A program made the translations under genes and the position numbers. DNA of 64,000 nucleotides from Phytophthora colocasiae (lineage: Eukaryota > Oomycota > Peronosporomycetes > Peronosporales > Peronosporaceae): the NCBI GenBank assembly GCA_018806915.1, contig JAGKQI010000069.1, forward strand, positions 620,001-684,000, read 5' to 3'. Positions 19,213 through 31,600 of this stretch are shown one piece after another; the stretch's first letter is position 1, and each line of letters opens with the position of its first letter. The notes below the pieces were generated by a model that was given only the letters and a program-made list of their open reading frames with translations, did not search any database and had not been told where the DNA came from.

Positions 19213-22200
19213 ATGGCCAGGCCTATCAAACATTCTGATAGACGGTTTTCAGAGCGTAGCGTAGCTGCAACTCTTTGCCAGTTGCCTGGTTTTCAGAGTC
19301 TCTGGTGTCCCGTCGCACAATCTGATTCTCTCAGACTCAGAAACTTGAATTTGACTTGCCTAACAGGCGATCATTTTCAAAACTCCGTCCTTTCGCTCAT
19401 GACTGAGGAAACTAACACTTCCCTGAGCTCGAACGCCTCAGCGAGTGGGGTGGCAGGCGACGCCACAGGCACCTGTCCTGCTTCGGCAACTGCCAGTGTG
19501 GTGCAGGGTGGAGATGTTGGTTCAGCCACATCGCCAGGCGGCAGCTCTAGCGCCCCAGCCCGTGCGTCCGAGCCTAAGCATTCACAAGTCGATGATCTGG
19601 GTGAGAATCCCCCCGGTGGCACTATTGACTCGGTTGGCTCCGGTGCTCTTTCACCAACGGCTGTTTCACATGGAGGTTCCAGTTCTGAATTCTCTGAGGG
19701 AACTCCTGGCGTTTTAAGACCGCGAGCTTTCGGCGCCCCACGGCTCTTGTCCACGGAAGAGGTCGATCGGCTGTTTCGTCAGGGTCTGGTGACGTCCACA
19801 CGAGACCAAGTCACGGCGTTGGGGGACTCTGATGTTCTCCAGAATTATATTGCTCCCATCGTCAAACCAGAGGGACGTGCCTTTCTGGTGAGTACTCCTG
19901 CACGGGATGAAGATTTCAGAAGAGGGCGTCACATAGCGAACGCGTATGGTGGCCCCTGTGTACTCGTGGGTTACGAGGCACTCACTGATGAAGACTTCCG
20001 GGAGCTGGAGCGGGTGATCCCAAGCTTCGATCCTGACGAAGTCGTGTCTCCGTGCGCCCAGACTCCAGACGTGCGCACTCTGGACGCTTTGACGTCGTCT
20101 GTGGATGTTCGCCGGGAACTGGGGTCTCTGGTTTCTCACGTCTCCCCCACTCGGCTTGCCGAGAAAGTCTTCCGGACGGCCGGATGCCTAAAACTTATGA
20201 CTGCTGCTCACCGTCGCCTTCGGGAACGTGTTGGTTCTCAGAACGGTGTCGCCTTGATTGATGCTGCAGCAGCGCGCTCTGAATGCGAAGAAATCAAGCG
20301 TGAGTGGGTACTGCATTGTCAATACTGGAAACACGAGCTTAAGTGTGCCCAGCAAGACGCCGGAGTGGTAGAAGAACGCATGACTTCGGAGATTCAGGAT
20401 CTCAAGGCTCACTACCAGGACCAAGTGGAAGCTCTGAAGTCGGACAAGGCCGCTCTGAAATCCCAAGTCGCTGATCTTCAAGCGCAGGTCTCGATTCTGA
20501 AATCGCGTCCTGAAGTCAAACCCACAGATCCATGAGGATTCTCAGAGTTCTTACAAGAGAACTCTGAAATCTCCGGTAATTGGGATCGGCTCCATGACCT
20601 TCTGGTGTCGTTTCAGGAGAATACTATTGTTCCTGATAACTGGACGACTGTCATCAGTGTGACAGCTTTGGACGCACGGAAGAAGCCTGTTCCTGATTTC
20701 AAGAAACGGCTTTCTGGAGAACTCGTCGGGCTGCTGAGAAGGCTGCGAAGACCACCAGAGTTCTGGATCTTACTCGTCCAAGTGCTGAAACCTCAGAGTC
20801 CAAGAGCGAGAGCCCACGGTACCTGTCATATCCACCGAAGCCCCAGACTCTGAAATCATCTCCGAAGCGGCCGTTCAAGTGGGACTCCAAGAATTTGCAG
20901 CGTCGCCCGTCCGGACACAAGCCCGTTGAAGACTCGGCGCTTCCGGCGAATGCAGATTCTAAGGTGGCAAAGTCTGAGGTCCACAAGAGGCTCCCTGGTG
21001 ACGTGGTCTGGAAGGAAGTTCGACCCGACCTCCGACAAGCCCTGCTATCTGGGATTAAGTATGATAAAGCCATGGAGTGGTTAGCGTCGGACAAAGCGGC
21101 TCACAGTCTCTTCAGCAGTCCGGTTCTCATTCAGATGTTGGTGAGCCTGGTATTCTCTCGTCGCCTGGATTCCACTCTCTGGGCCAAGTACGTCCCCGAA
21201 GTGTATTACCAGATGGCCGACGAGGTGGTGGATCGTCACATCTCAGCTGGTACTGAGCCTGCAGCCTGGGGTGATCTGGATGGTCACGTAAATTATCCAG
21301 AAAGTGATGTCGAGTCCACGCCGACAACCCCAAGGATGATCCGGATTACAAGGATCCCGCCGACAACCCCAATGATGATCCGGATTACAAGGATCCTGGT
21401 GTGATCGAGTCTGGAGATGAAGATGACGACGAGAGCTCTGGTGATGGTGCGTCTGTCGACAGCGATTCCGAGAGCGACAAGTCTGAAGACAAGAAGTCTG
21501 GGAACAAGAACTCTGGGGACAAGAAGTCCGGGAGCAAGAAGTCCGATGACCACCCGCGTCCTGGTTCCAAGCGTCCCCGGGACTCTGATGACGACTCAGA
21601 CTCTGATGATGGACCTATCATCCCCACCAAGAAGTCCAAGAGAAGTGTCGCATCCGTAAAGGCCCATACCAGTCCCAAGTCTCGCCCGAAGTCCACCAGT
21701 GGAAGTGGATCGAAGTCCAAAAGTTCTTCTGGGAAAGCGCGTAGTCTGGTGTCCAAGCCCTACAACTCCCTGACGGTCAAGGAGCTCCAGGTGGTGGAAA
21801 CACCAGACTGTGATGCATCCTCTTGGTTGTACTATGGTATCAGGGTACAACGAGTGAGCTCTACCAAGACCACCACTGGCCAGACATTGGGTTTCCCAGA
21901 CTACGAGGTGCACAAAAACACTCATGTGCCATCCTCAAGAAGCGCTGAGACTCTGAGCGGTACTGTGCAGTCCTCCGCAAGAAGCGCGCCCCTTGGAAAG
22001 TCATGTTCGACAACCGATTCTCAGAGTTTTACTTCCACAAGCGGGAGGAACTGGGGCCCATGGTGTTGGCTGACGTGGAAGACATCGTGCGCAGCATGAA
22101 GAAGCATGCTCAAGCCTTCTGGGAGCGTACGCATTGGGTGACCATGGATGTTGAGGCTGACGACAAGTCTGCGGAGCTTCACAAGTACCGGTCCATGCGT

Positions 22201-22539
22201 CGAGCCGCCATGATTCGTCAGCACAACGCCCTCATCCGAAAGGTCCTGGGGCACAAAGATTTCCCAGAGTCGTTGCTTTCAGAGCCTGGCATCTGGGTTG
22301 TCCCAGACAAGTCCTGCCCTTGGATCTGGCAAGATCCCAGAGTCACAGAGCTGGGGGGTCCCAAGTGTCTGAGTCTGGAGACGCAACTGGGTGACTTGGA
22401 CGCTATTGAGCCTGCTCGGATGCAATGGGCCACGGTGAATGCGGACGAAGAGTGGCTCCAGTACGTCCCCGCTGACATCAAGAAGGATCATATGACACCT
22501 ACGGAGCGCTCCGAGAACCCGATCTCCCTTCACTACTGA
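19213..22539 (+). pseudogene. B antisense gene (about 1,100 codons), one stop and three frameshifts
   Basis: Lies between pol and the 3' LTR on the opposite strand; its ATG (MARPIKHSDRR) is 55 bp inside the LTR. Segments: low-complexity N-terminus; conserved block with HIANAYGGPCVLVGYEALT (about 19940-20040); long coiled coil (about 20290-20520); TGA at 20533 with homology continuing in frame; block with DNWTTVISVTALDARKK; block VVWKEVRPDLRQALLSG and IQMLVSLVF ... WAKYVPEVYYQMA (about 21000-21240); two 13-residue acidic repeats; acidic run; basic KRPRD and GPIIPTKKSKR (probable bipartite nuclear signal); C-terminal domain with AFWERTHW (22003-22539). Frame changes near 20720, 21310 and 21960. 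E and D carry homologues, and F2 matches the C-terminal domain. Function unknown. Confidence 0.85.
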
Positions 22540-22924
22540 AGCTCAGGTGTCCACCATGGTGCCCACGGGAAGGCTGCATTTCCGAGAAGCCAAATAGTTG
22601 TCTGCATTTGTGACGTAAACCCCTGGCCTCATTGTAGCTTCCTAATCCCTTAATCTTTCAATATCATTTCACGTAATCACACTTCTTCTCATCATCTCAT
22701 TGTTCATAACCTCGTATCCTCCAGCACTTAATTCTCCACAAACTCACTTCCATATTCACATTCACACAGTCGTTTTATATAAGTAGTAACATGGTCGATC
22801 ACATATCCAAACGCACGAATTTCAGAAATAGGTCTCTGAAAACACGCACTCAGACTACCACACTCTAAAAGTCAATGTCTGAAATCCTTCAGATATCAGA
22901 CTTCCAGATGTGTTTTCAGAGTTA
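22540..22924. other. Gap between the convergent antisense gene and B pol
   Basis: 385 bp with no ORF I can support, holding the 3' ends of both transcripts. It is AT-richer than its neighbours and contains several CTCTGAAA and TCAGAGT-type words. F2 has a gap of similar length (62488-62861) between pol and its antisense gene. Confidence 0.6.
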
Positions 22925-25131
22925 TTAGACTCTGGGGTGATCGTCTCCAGCCTGCATCGCCTGAAAACGGGCTCGTGCTCGTGCACTCTGGTTGAATTCG
23001 TAAAGTAATGCTCCGCAGTTCAACTTCGATAACGGTAACCACTCAGTTTCATCGTAACCTTTCCACTTAATCAGATATTCGCGCAGGCGTCTGGACGTCC
23101 TGGTACGCTTGTTCCAGCGGGTATCCAGAATCTTCTCCACTTCATACTCGTCGTTTTCAGTATCAGGTTCCCAACTATCTTCTGGTAACCGGGAGGCGTC
23201 AAAATCATCATCTTCTGGAATCTGGAGTTCCACCGTGGGTCGTCTGGGGAACAGAGCCCTTGGCTTCAGACGGCTCACATGCACCCAGGGGTTCACGCGG
23301 TAGCCGGTATCTTCAACCTTGAGTCGTACTCTGAAATCGTCCAGCATCTCCTCGATCCTGAAGGGTCCGTGCCACATGTGTGCTAGTTTTCTGCTCAATC
23401 CCGTTTGTACCTTAGGGATGTAGAGCCATACGGCGTCGCCTATAGCGAAACCTGACTTCAGACGCTCTGATAACTCGTTCCACTTTCTGGTCTGTTCTTC
23501 AGACCGGTCACGCTTTGCCTTCTTCTGGAGATCTTCGGCACATGCCAGGGCATAGCCATAGTCTCGTTGCATCTTCCGCCTCCATTCGTACGCAGTTCGC
23601 TCCTGAGTCGTCGATGGTTTGGGTCCAAGCATAGCGGACACCGTCCCGTGAGCATCCCAACCATGTACCAGGTAGAAAGGCGTTTCCAGACGGGTGGCAT
23701 CGAATGACGTATTCAGGGCAAACATCAGACGTTCGGCGTGATCATCCCAGTCACTTTGATCAGCTTCAGAGATATATGCCTTAATCGCGCGCACCACAGT
23801 CTGTACTGATCTCTCTTGCTGGCCGTTGGCTTGAGGCCGGTACCCTAGAGTAGCTCGTTGTCTGCTACCCAAGAGTTCCCTGAAACACTTGAACACCTCA
23901 CTCATAAAGCGAGGATCTTGATCATGACGAATCAGAGAGCTAGCACCAAAGTTTCTGAAAACGCGTTCCTCATAAGCCTCTGCTACATCCTGAGCAGTGG
24001 TGACACTCATTGGCTTGCACATCACGTATCCTGAAAACATATCCTGGAACAGCAAGAGAAATGTGTTTCCACGTGCTGATTTCGGCATGTGGGTCACAAA
24101 ATCCATAGACACCACTTCAAATGGCCGGCTGGGCTCAATATTTCCAGGGACGGTCCAGGATTTGGGGTCGCCCTTGCCACTGGCACAGTCCACGCATTCC
24201 TTCACAAATCTCTCCACATCGGCATACATACCCAACCAGTAAAACTCCGAACTCAGCTTCTCAAAGGTTCTCCTGATTCCTTGATGTCCACCTTGGTAGT
24301 CTTCATGAGCATAGTGTAACAGGTCTGGATACAAGTCTCTGGGAACCACCAGTCTGAGTTCGTCAACATTGTCCCGGGGCCGCTCTCGAGTAGCGCGACT
24401 CAGGCGATATAGTACATCTCTAGAATCCAGAACGAAGTCCTCAGCAACTCTGGCAAGCTTCCTGACTCGGGGTCGTGGTAAATCTCCCACGTCACCTTTC
24501 AGAAACTTCATGAGTTCAACCAAGTACGGGTCCTGGCTCTGATGCGCCTTGATCCGTCGCCAGCGTTCTGCCTGGAACTACAAAGGCCCCAAAGGTTCTC
24601 GTTCGTCATCATCCTCAGGCAGATTAGCGTCAGGCGGAGCTTAAGCACGGGTTACAGCAATCAATACTCTGACCGATCGAGGTAGGGGTGCGGATTCCGG
24701 ATCAAAAACATTCTCAGACTCTGGTGACGCATTATGATTTTCAGAGTCTGGTATTGTTGACTCTTGAACTTCCATGTCCGGGGTTGAACAAGGCTTCATC
24801 AGTTTCTCATGAACTTTGGATACCAATTGCAGGTGCATAAGTTCATCCTCGTCTCGCACCTGCCAAGCTTCCCCAAGGGTCAAAGTCTTCGAGGTCAGGT
24901 AGTCCGCCGCTTGGTTAAACTCGCGCTTCACATGCACCAACTTCAGAGTCCGAAACTTGGTTTTCAGAGACTCAAATTCGGCCAACCTCCGTTGCAAGTT
25001 AGGCTGATTGCAGTTGATTAGTCCCTGAGCCTGTTGTATCGCGATGCGCGAATCTCCCACAACCACCAACTCCTGTATCTCCGTGGTCGAGTGCCATCTT
25101 CAGACCATAATTCAGGCCACAGTATTCCGAG
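22925..25131 (-). pseudogene. pol: B pol second half: RNase H end, integrase, chromodomain
   Basis: RNase H ends in 25069-24641 with VVVGDSRIAIQQAQG and VKREFNQAADYLTSKTL, typical of oomycete elements. Two frameshifts (near 25135 and 25080) and two stop codons (24641 and about 24585) separate it from its neighbours. The integrase is open from 24523 to 22925: HHCC finger (GHQGIRRTFEKL ... CVDCASGKG), D in VVSMDFVTH, D in RHDQDPRF, E in YRPQANGQQERS. It ends in a chromodomain (YEVEKILDTRWN, YLIKWKGYDETEWLP) and the tail MQAGDDHPRV. The same tail closes the pol remnant of D. Confidence 0.9.
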
Positions 25132-28100
25132 TCATTCACCGTGACGTCCGTCAGGGAAACCCTCAGGCTTCCAGGGCATTACGCTCCACCCCGGGAGTTC
25201 CCAGAGTATACACCCACAGCTTCCCAGACGGGTAGACGTCTTTGCGGCACCATCAAAACTCAGAACATAGCCCTGATAATCTGCTTCCAGCATTTCCACA
25301 CTGATAGGAACTGGCGGCTTGACTCGCCCCTTGACTGGGATCAGATTTTCAGAGACTTCATCCAGATGCTCCCTGGGGGTAATACCCGCACCGAGTATAG
25401 CTGGGAGTCCATCTTCATCACGCTGAACCCGGCGGATCTCCAAGTTCCACTGCGACAACTTCAGACCCCACTTGACGTTTCTGCCGTCGGTGGAGTTCGA
25501 TGTCAGCAACCATTTCAGGACAGAGTATCTGGTATAGACCACAATCACCGGACTTGACTCCACCAGAGCCCTAAAGTTTTCCAAAACTCTGAGGATCGCA
25601 ATCACCTCCTTCTCAGCGATATGATACCTGAGTTCGGCATCGTTCAGGACACGACCCGTGAACCGGACTGGGTGTATTATTCCCTCATATTCTTGTCCCA
25701 AAACTGCTGAAGCAGCCCAAGGGTTCGCATGCGGAATGACAACAAACGGTCTGGTTCGGTCTGGATGTCTGAGTTGTGGAGTAGAGACTATCTTGCGTTT
25801 CAGAATCTCGAACGCCTCTTTCGCACGAGTCAGGTCTCGTCCACCACGAATCTGCTCGTCCGTCAGCTCATAGAGGGTAGCAGCAATCACCGGTAAATCC
25901 TCAATAAACTTGTTGTAATAATTAAGGCTTCCCATGAAACTCTGAACTCCCTTCAGCGTAGACGGAAAGGGCAGTCCTTCAACTCCTTTGACGATCTTGG
26001 GCGTTGCCCTCAGACCCTCGGCACTGATCTCGTGGGATAGGTACGGTATCGACAACTTCCCGAACTCGCTCTTGGGCAAACTCACAGAAATGTTCCAATA
26101 GCGAAGTCTGAAAAGCAGGGCGTTCAAATCGTCACATAATTGGTCCCAAGTCGGTGCTCCATGTGCGATGTCGTCGATGTATGAACTCCTCCCCAGGACT
26201 GGGCCCATGCATGTGGGGACGGGAATATTCCTCTGAAAGACGGTCATCTGACTTGTGAGTGTTGGCATCTCTGAAATCGGAGTATGGTTCTCAGAGTCTG
26301 AAAGATGCTTTTTAGAGTCCTGAGGCTGGAGTTGCAGAAATTCCAGAATCTCCGCATCAACTTCAGCTTCTTCTTCTGGTGACAGTCTCACGAAACCCCA
26401 CAGGCAATTGTCCAACATAGCTTGATACACCAGAGGGGCGTTTTTCAGACCGAACGGCATTCTCACCCACTGAAAGTGTCCAAACGGACAAACGAAAGCT
26501 GATATCAATCGTGCACGCTTCGTCATTCTGATTGCCCAAAAACCACTAGCCATATCTAGGCTCATGAACCACATAGCAGCCTCAAAACCGATTAGAAGGT
26601 CGTCAATAAGAGGCAGAGGGTAACGTGATAATTGAATAAAGCCATTCACAATGCGATAATCGATGCACATCCGTATGTCAATACCATTCTTCTTGAGAAC
26701 GATCACAATAGGAGATGCCCACGGGGAGTTAGAGTACTCGATCAAACCAGTTTCTAGGAGTTTCTTTAGAAGCTCGTACACCTTCAGCATGAGATGAGGG
26801 GCGACGGATCTCGGACGTTGAGCTACCGGCTTGGCATCTCCCACATCCAGATCACAGACCACGCCCCTTGCCGGTGCGGGTGCTGCATTGCCATCTCCCA
26901 GGAATATTTTCCTGTGATACCTCAGAATATCACGCAGTTTCTTCTCCATTTCTGGGGTCGTCTTTCCTGGTTCTCCAACATCAGCGCTGTCGATATCACA
27001 CTCTGGTGTCAATTCTTCCAGCTCAGGCAACATGACCAGTTGGTCACGTAATTGAGCGAGGAGTTCCGTGCCTTCTCGCATATACACACCTGGCTCCAAG
27101 TCCAATTCTTCATTCGAAACATTCATGCACCGCTCGTATTCCACTCGTAATTTTTCCACAGGCGTTCCAGGCATCCCCTGAATGGGGATATCCCAAGACT
27201 CATCCATTAAGTCGAAATCATCCGCGGGTAACTCAAGAGTCTGAGGATCACCTAAGAGACACTCAGGCTTTGAGTCAGGGATGTTATCGTCAATAGCAAC
27301 AGACGGGTCACCAGGGTTTGTATGTGAAGTACTTTCAGAGAACGCTTCCAAATCTCTGGTATCTGTACTGATGTCCGCACTTCCCGTTGATTCACCATAA
27401 CAACCATCCTCCGTCTGGGTGAATGCGTCCAGGGCGAAGCGTACTCGTTTCACGGTCGGTGGTGACTCTGGTTTCACGAACTGCACTCGAGCGTTGTCAA
27501 ACCTTGGACGTTGCAATATTTCAGTCGGCCATGGGTAGTCTGGGCGATCTACACATGGGGGTTGCGGCATCAGAGCCTCTAACTCCGCCTCTCTCTTCAT
27601 ACGTTTCTTAGTCTCTGGTGACGGGGTGCTTTCCAGAATCAGAACTTCCCAATCACGATAAGCAGCGGAACCTGGACGCACGAAACGTCCATGCCTTAAG
27701 AAGAAACCATATTCCACGATCCTCGCGACATCAGAAAGTTCATTGACCCACGTGTTTTTATCTGAGATGTTTACCACGCGAACGGCCACAGGCCAAGATC
27801 GAGCCGCATAGATCAGCTGGGTAACCCAGCGGTCACCGCGTCCGGCCCACACGACTTCCCTTTGGGGATTCGTTGGTCCATAGTCGATTCGGACAATAAA
27901 TTCTTCGCCTGGACTCAGAAGAACCGCCTCACATGGTCTAACCGACCTGTTACGACCAATGTGATCACCAGGTTCCCAATTACACATCATCACCACTACC
28001 TCGTCTGGTAACGATACCAGACCTTCACAAGCGCTAATTCTCACTCCGGCGGCAAACATAAAACCCATTCCCAGAAGCACGTCAATTCCTTCACCGATAT

Positions 28101-28631
28101 TCGCGACCCAAACATCCACAATATATACCACTCTTGGCCCAAGTGTCAACTTGATCTCAGCGCTGGCACCGATATATGTTGGAACAACACCCATCCCCGA
28201 CACTTTGGTCTGCTTGTGTGACTTGAGTCTGAGTCCGAGCTTACGCGCAAAGTCGTAACTCAGAATATTTATGGTCGCACCAGTGTCTAGAAGAATCTTG
28301 GTTCGATGGTCATTCACAGCACCATACACCATCACCACATCCCTCTTTGAACGGTCAGGATAGTTGTCTTCCCACCAGCCATAACACTCGCCATCCTTCA
28401 ACCTGAACGACACTGAGTCGTCTGGTGTCGGATCGGTGTCTTCGGCGATCTCAGGTAACTCGTTCCCTGAGTTTCCAGAAGGTATGGTCGATTCTTGGGC
28501 AAAAGTAGTCATGCATTGTTGAGTGTTATCTTGAATCTTTCTCAGCTCTGGTCCTACACACACTAGAACACACAACTCTGGGGTAACGCCATGCCCGGCG
28601 CGTTTCGGATCCCCATCCGACGGGCATATTA
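25132..28631 (-). CDS. pol: B pol first half: protease, RT, RNase H start
   Basis: Open in the -1 frame from the gag slippery site, so it needs no start codon of its own; a Gag-Pol fusion is implied. Protease active site LLDTGATINILS has D-T-G at 28287-28279. An acidic linker follows. RT shows SPWASPIVIVLKKNGIDIRM, SLDMASGFWAIRM, MPFGLKNAP and catalytic YIDD at 26181-26170 instead of the common YVDD. The RNase H start is SFDGAA. The frame ends at 25132 through a frameshift. RT and RNase H copy element RNA in the particle; the protease matures Gag-Pol. Confidence 0.93.
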
Positions 28632-28638
28632 GTTTAAC
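28592..28638 (-). other. B gag-pol -1 frameshift signal (G_TTA_AAC plus two-tier stem-loop)
   Basis: The slippery heptamer GTTAAAC (28638-28632) sits in the gag frame directly before the gag stop TAA (28631-28629). After 5 nt comes an outer stem TGCCCG/CGGGCA (28626-28621 with 28597-28592) enclosing the hairpin TCGGAT-GGGG-ATCCGA (28620-28605). A slip by -1 leads straight into the pol frame. Same heptamer in D and F1. Confidence 0.85.
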
Positions 28639-31600
28639 GGCTTCCCAGAGTCTGCCTCATCACTCAGGAGTTTCTCCCGTAGGTGGTTCGGCATGTCCTT
28701 GAGTGCGCCCTGTCGAGCGAGTTGCTTGAGTGCTTCCAGAGTTTTCAGATCTTCACAGGGTTTTCCAGGGTGTACTCTTCCACATACTTCGCAGGGTGGC
28801 ATCCGACAAATTCGACTCGGGTGTCCTTTTTCTTGACAGCGGTCGCACGTGACGTCTCTCCAGCAATCTTCCTCTGAGTGTCCTGAGCGTTAACATTTTT
28901 CACAGAACTTGTTCCAGTAGCCACTATTCTCATGACGCCTCTGGTGGAATCCTTGACCTGACGATCCAGACGGGGACTGGGGCGGCGGACGCCATCCCAT
29001 GTTATCTATCACTCGATATACTTCATTCGTCAGGGTCTGCGTCCTGGTGGAGCCTTTGAATTGTTCGCAGAGGCTTGCGCAGTACTCTCATCACGGGCAG
29101 ACTCTGAAGTCGCACTTGGAGGTCTGGAATCACCCGTCTGATCTCTGATATCCTGATTGGATTTCAGAGATTCCTTATGATTTTCTGAGTTTTCAGAGTC
29201 ATAGTCTTCAGAATCCACATCTCTTGCGACATAAGTCCGATGCACACGCTTGGGCTTGAACTGTCCTCGCGGAATATTGTCAGCCCGGAAATCTCGAGAC
29301 TTGGCAGGGGTCATCTCTTGGTCGCCAGTTCGCCACACATCTTCATCTTGCTGCAACGCATATTTCAAGTCTGAAATTCGTCGAAATCTCTGACCTTGCA
29401 GCGACGTTTTCAGGCGTGCATCCTTAAGCTTCGTGATGAATCGCAGTACATGCTTCTCAAGACGCTTGGACGACTTCCGGAAATCGATGTCAGCTTTTCC
29501 AGCGGCAGAATTAAGTCGGTAGAAAAATTCAAGCGGAGTCTCAGAGTCTTTCATAGCCATAGTGAAGTATCTCTCAGAATACGATGACCGAGCTTTGCAA
29601 TAACGTTTCTTGAACTCTGAAGACAGCTCTTTCCAGTCACGGGACACACTTTTGGGAAGTTGGTTAAACCAGTCTCGCGCAGACACAGGGAGCTTCAACT
29701 TAAGTTCCTGGATGCGCGTCTTAGTCGACCAACCTCCTTGAGAAGCCATATTCGTAAACCGCTCCCACCAGTGGACACGTTCCCTGAGGGTAGCTCTGGG
29801 GTCGAATTCCCCAAGGTTGTTCGAGTTCATGAACGGCCTTAGCGTCAGAAGTGTGGTTCCGGCTTGCGCTTGAGTTGCTGCCGTCAGATTCACCACTTCA
29901 CCTGGCTCCGAGTTCTCTGATGACGAGCTCGCAGAGTCTGAACTTGAATCGTCAGAGTCTCCAACAGAGTCTGGCGCTCTATCATGACGCTTCGCTCTGC
30001 GAGACGCTCTTCGATCTCCATTAGGCCGTCTAGCTTCAGTTTTCTGCGGCGGATCTCGTCTCGGAGTAGGCGCACGTCTAGTATCACCCTTGGTCTCTGT
30101 CACCGAAGTCGCTTGAGTCACCTGGGTGGCCGTAGCAGTAGTAGCGCCGCCATTCCTCTCGGCCTTCACTCGCTTCGTCCCCGTGCTTCGTGCAGGGGTG
30201 CCTTGCTGGAAGGTTGCAACCTCTCGAGATTCCGTCTTGAGAGCCGGTGAATGTGACATGGGTTCAACTCCAACCCTTCTTGCGTCACTTCTGATTTCCG
30301 ACCCGGATACTGGATACATAGTTGCAACTTCAGGGTTGCCGGTATGTAACACTTGGTTTGAAGTTGCTGAATCAGGGTGACCGACCCTTCGCGCCTCTTG
30401 AACTTGGGATAATGTCGCTCGAAGGTTTCTCAACTGACCGGCTTGGAACCGTTGCATGTTCTGAGAACTTTCTTTCTCCCTGTCGTGCTCGCCTTCCATG
30501 ACTTTCATTCGCTGCTGTAAGGCTTCCATTTGAGAAATCCAGTCTCGTTTCATCTCGTCAGTCGCACGCGCACGTTCGGCTTCGGTCTCGGCCTCTCTCT
30601 GTCGCCAGCGTTCAGCAAACTCTGATTCCAGACGTTGGTTTTCAGAGTTCTGGAGCTCCGTTTTCAGAGTTTCCAACTCTGCCGCGCTGCGATTCCTGAG
30701 CTTGTTTTCAGATACCAGACTTCTGCGTTCTTCAGCATCGTCGGCACGTCTCTCAGCCTCCAGCCTCGCGTTTTCCGACTTCAACAAGCGCTCGGTGAGC
30801 GTCTGAATTTCGCGCCTTGCCTCCAAGTCACGTTGCTCTCGACGACGATCGCGTTCCATGGACTCCAAGCGTTCTCGGGCCAAGAACTCCATCTGCGCTT
30901 GCTCCATCCGGCTTTGCCACTCCTGTTGTTGCCTCATGACGTTCAACTCGATCTGGGCAGGTCCTGATCTCTGAGAACTTCGAGCTTCAGACTTCGTACG
31001 ACTCGACGCGATGGAACTCAAGCGTCGGGACGGTGGTCTCGGAAGGTCTTCATTCTTCACACTTTGGCGGTGGCTCTGGTGACTTTCGCTTCGGGTGGAG
31101 ACAGATACAGGAGGAATCTCCGGAGTCAATTGTCTGAAATCCCGTGAAGAACTTCCGACAGACACCTGGTTTCCAAACTCCGCGTCCGGCACCTCTGGTC
31201 TCTCTTCCGGCATGTCGACATCTTCGAACTCTGGTTTCACTGGTAACAGCGTTCGCGTCACTTGGATCCCCATGCCTTCAGAGACTGTTCCTCCTACATC
31301 AGCACCTTGAGCGATTAACGCCAGACTTCCCGTGGGCAGCGGCATATGTGATGCTGCCCCTCGACTCATGGACCTCAAGGACGAGTCCGTAGAGCTTCCG
31401 CGTGAAGTCTGGAATCCCGACGACTGATCATCCGAGGTCCCAATGACACTGGGAATTGGTACATCCGACATCTGAGTCTGAGAGATGCTTTGATCTTCGG
31501 ACATTGGATTTTCAGACTCTGGTCGCGTGTTATCAGAGCGACTCTCGTACTGCGGCAGTGAAGACAGCGATGGTGTCGATAAAGCTGACGGTGTCGACGG

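Noticed and set aside
21320..21560. Short tandem repeats that might suggest a CRISPR-like or satellite array
   Set aside because: They are in-frame repeats of an acidic/Lys segment of the antisense gene, without regular unique spacers.
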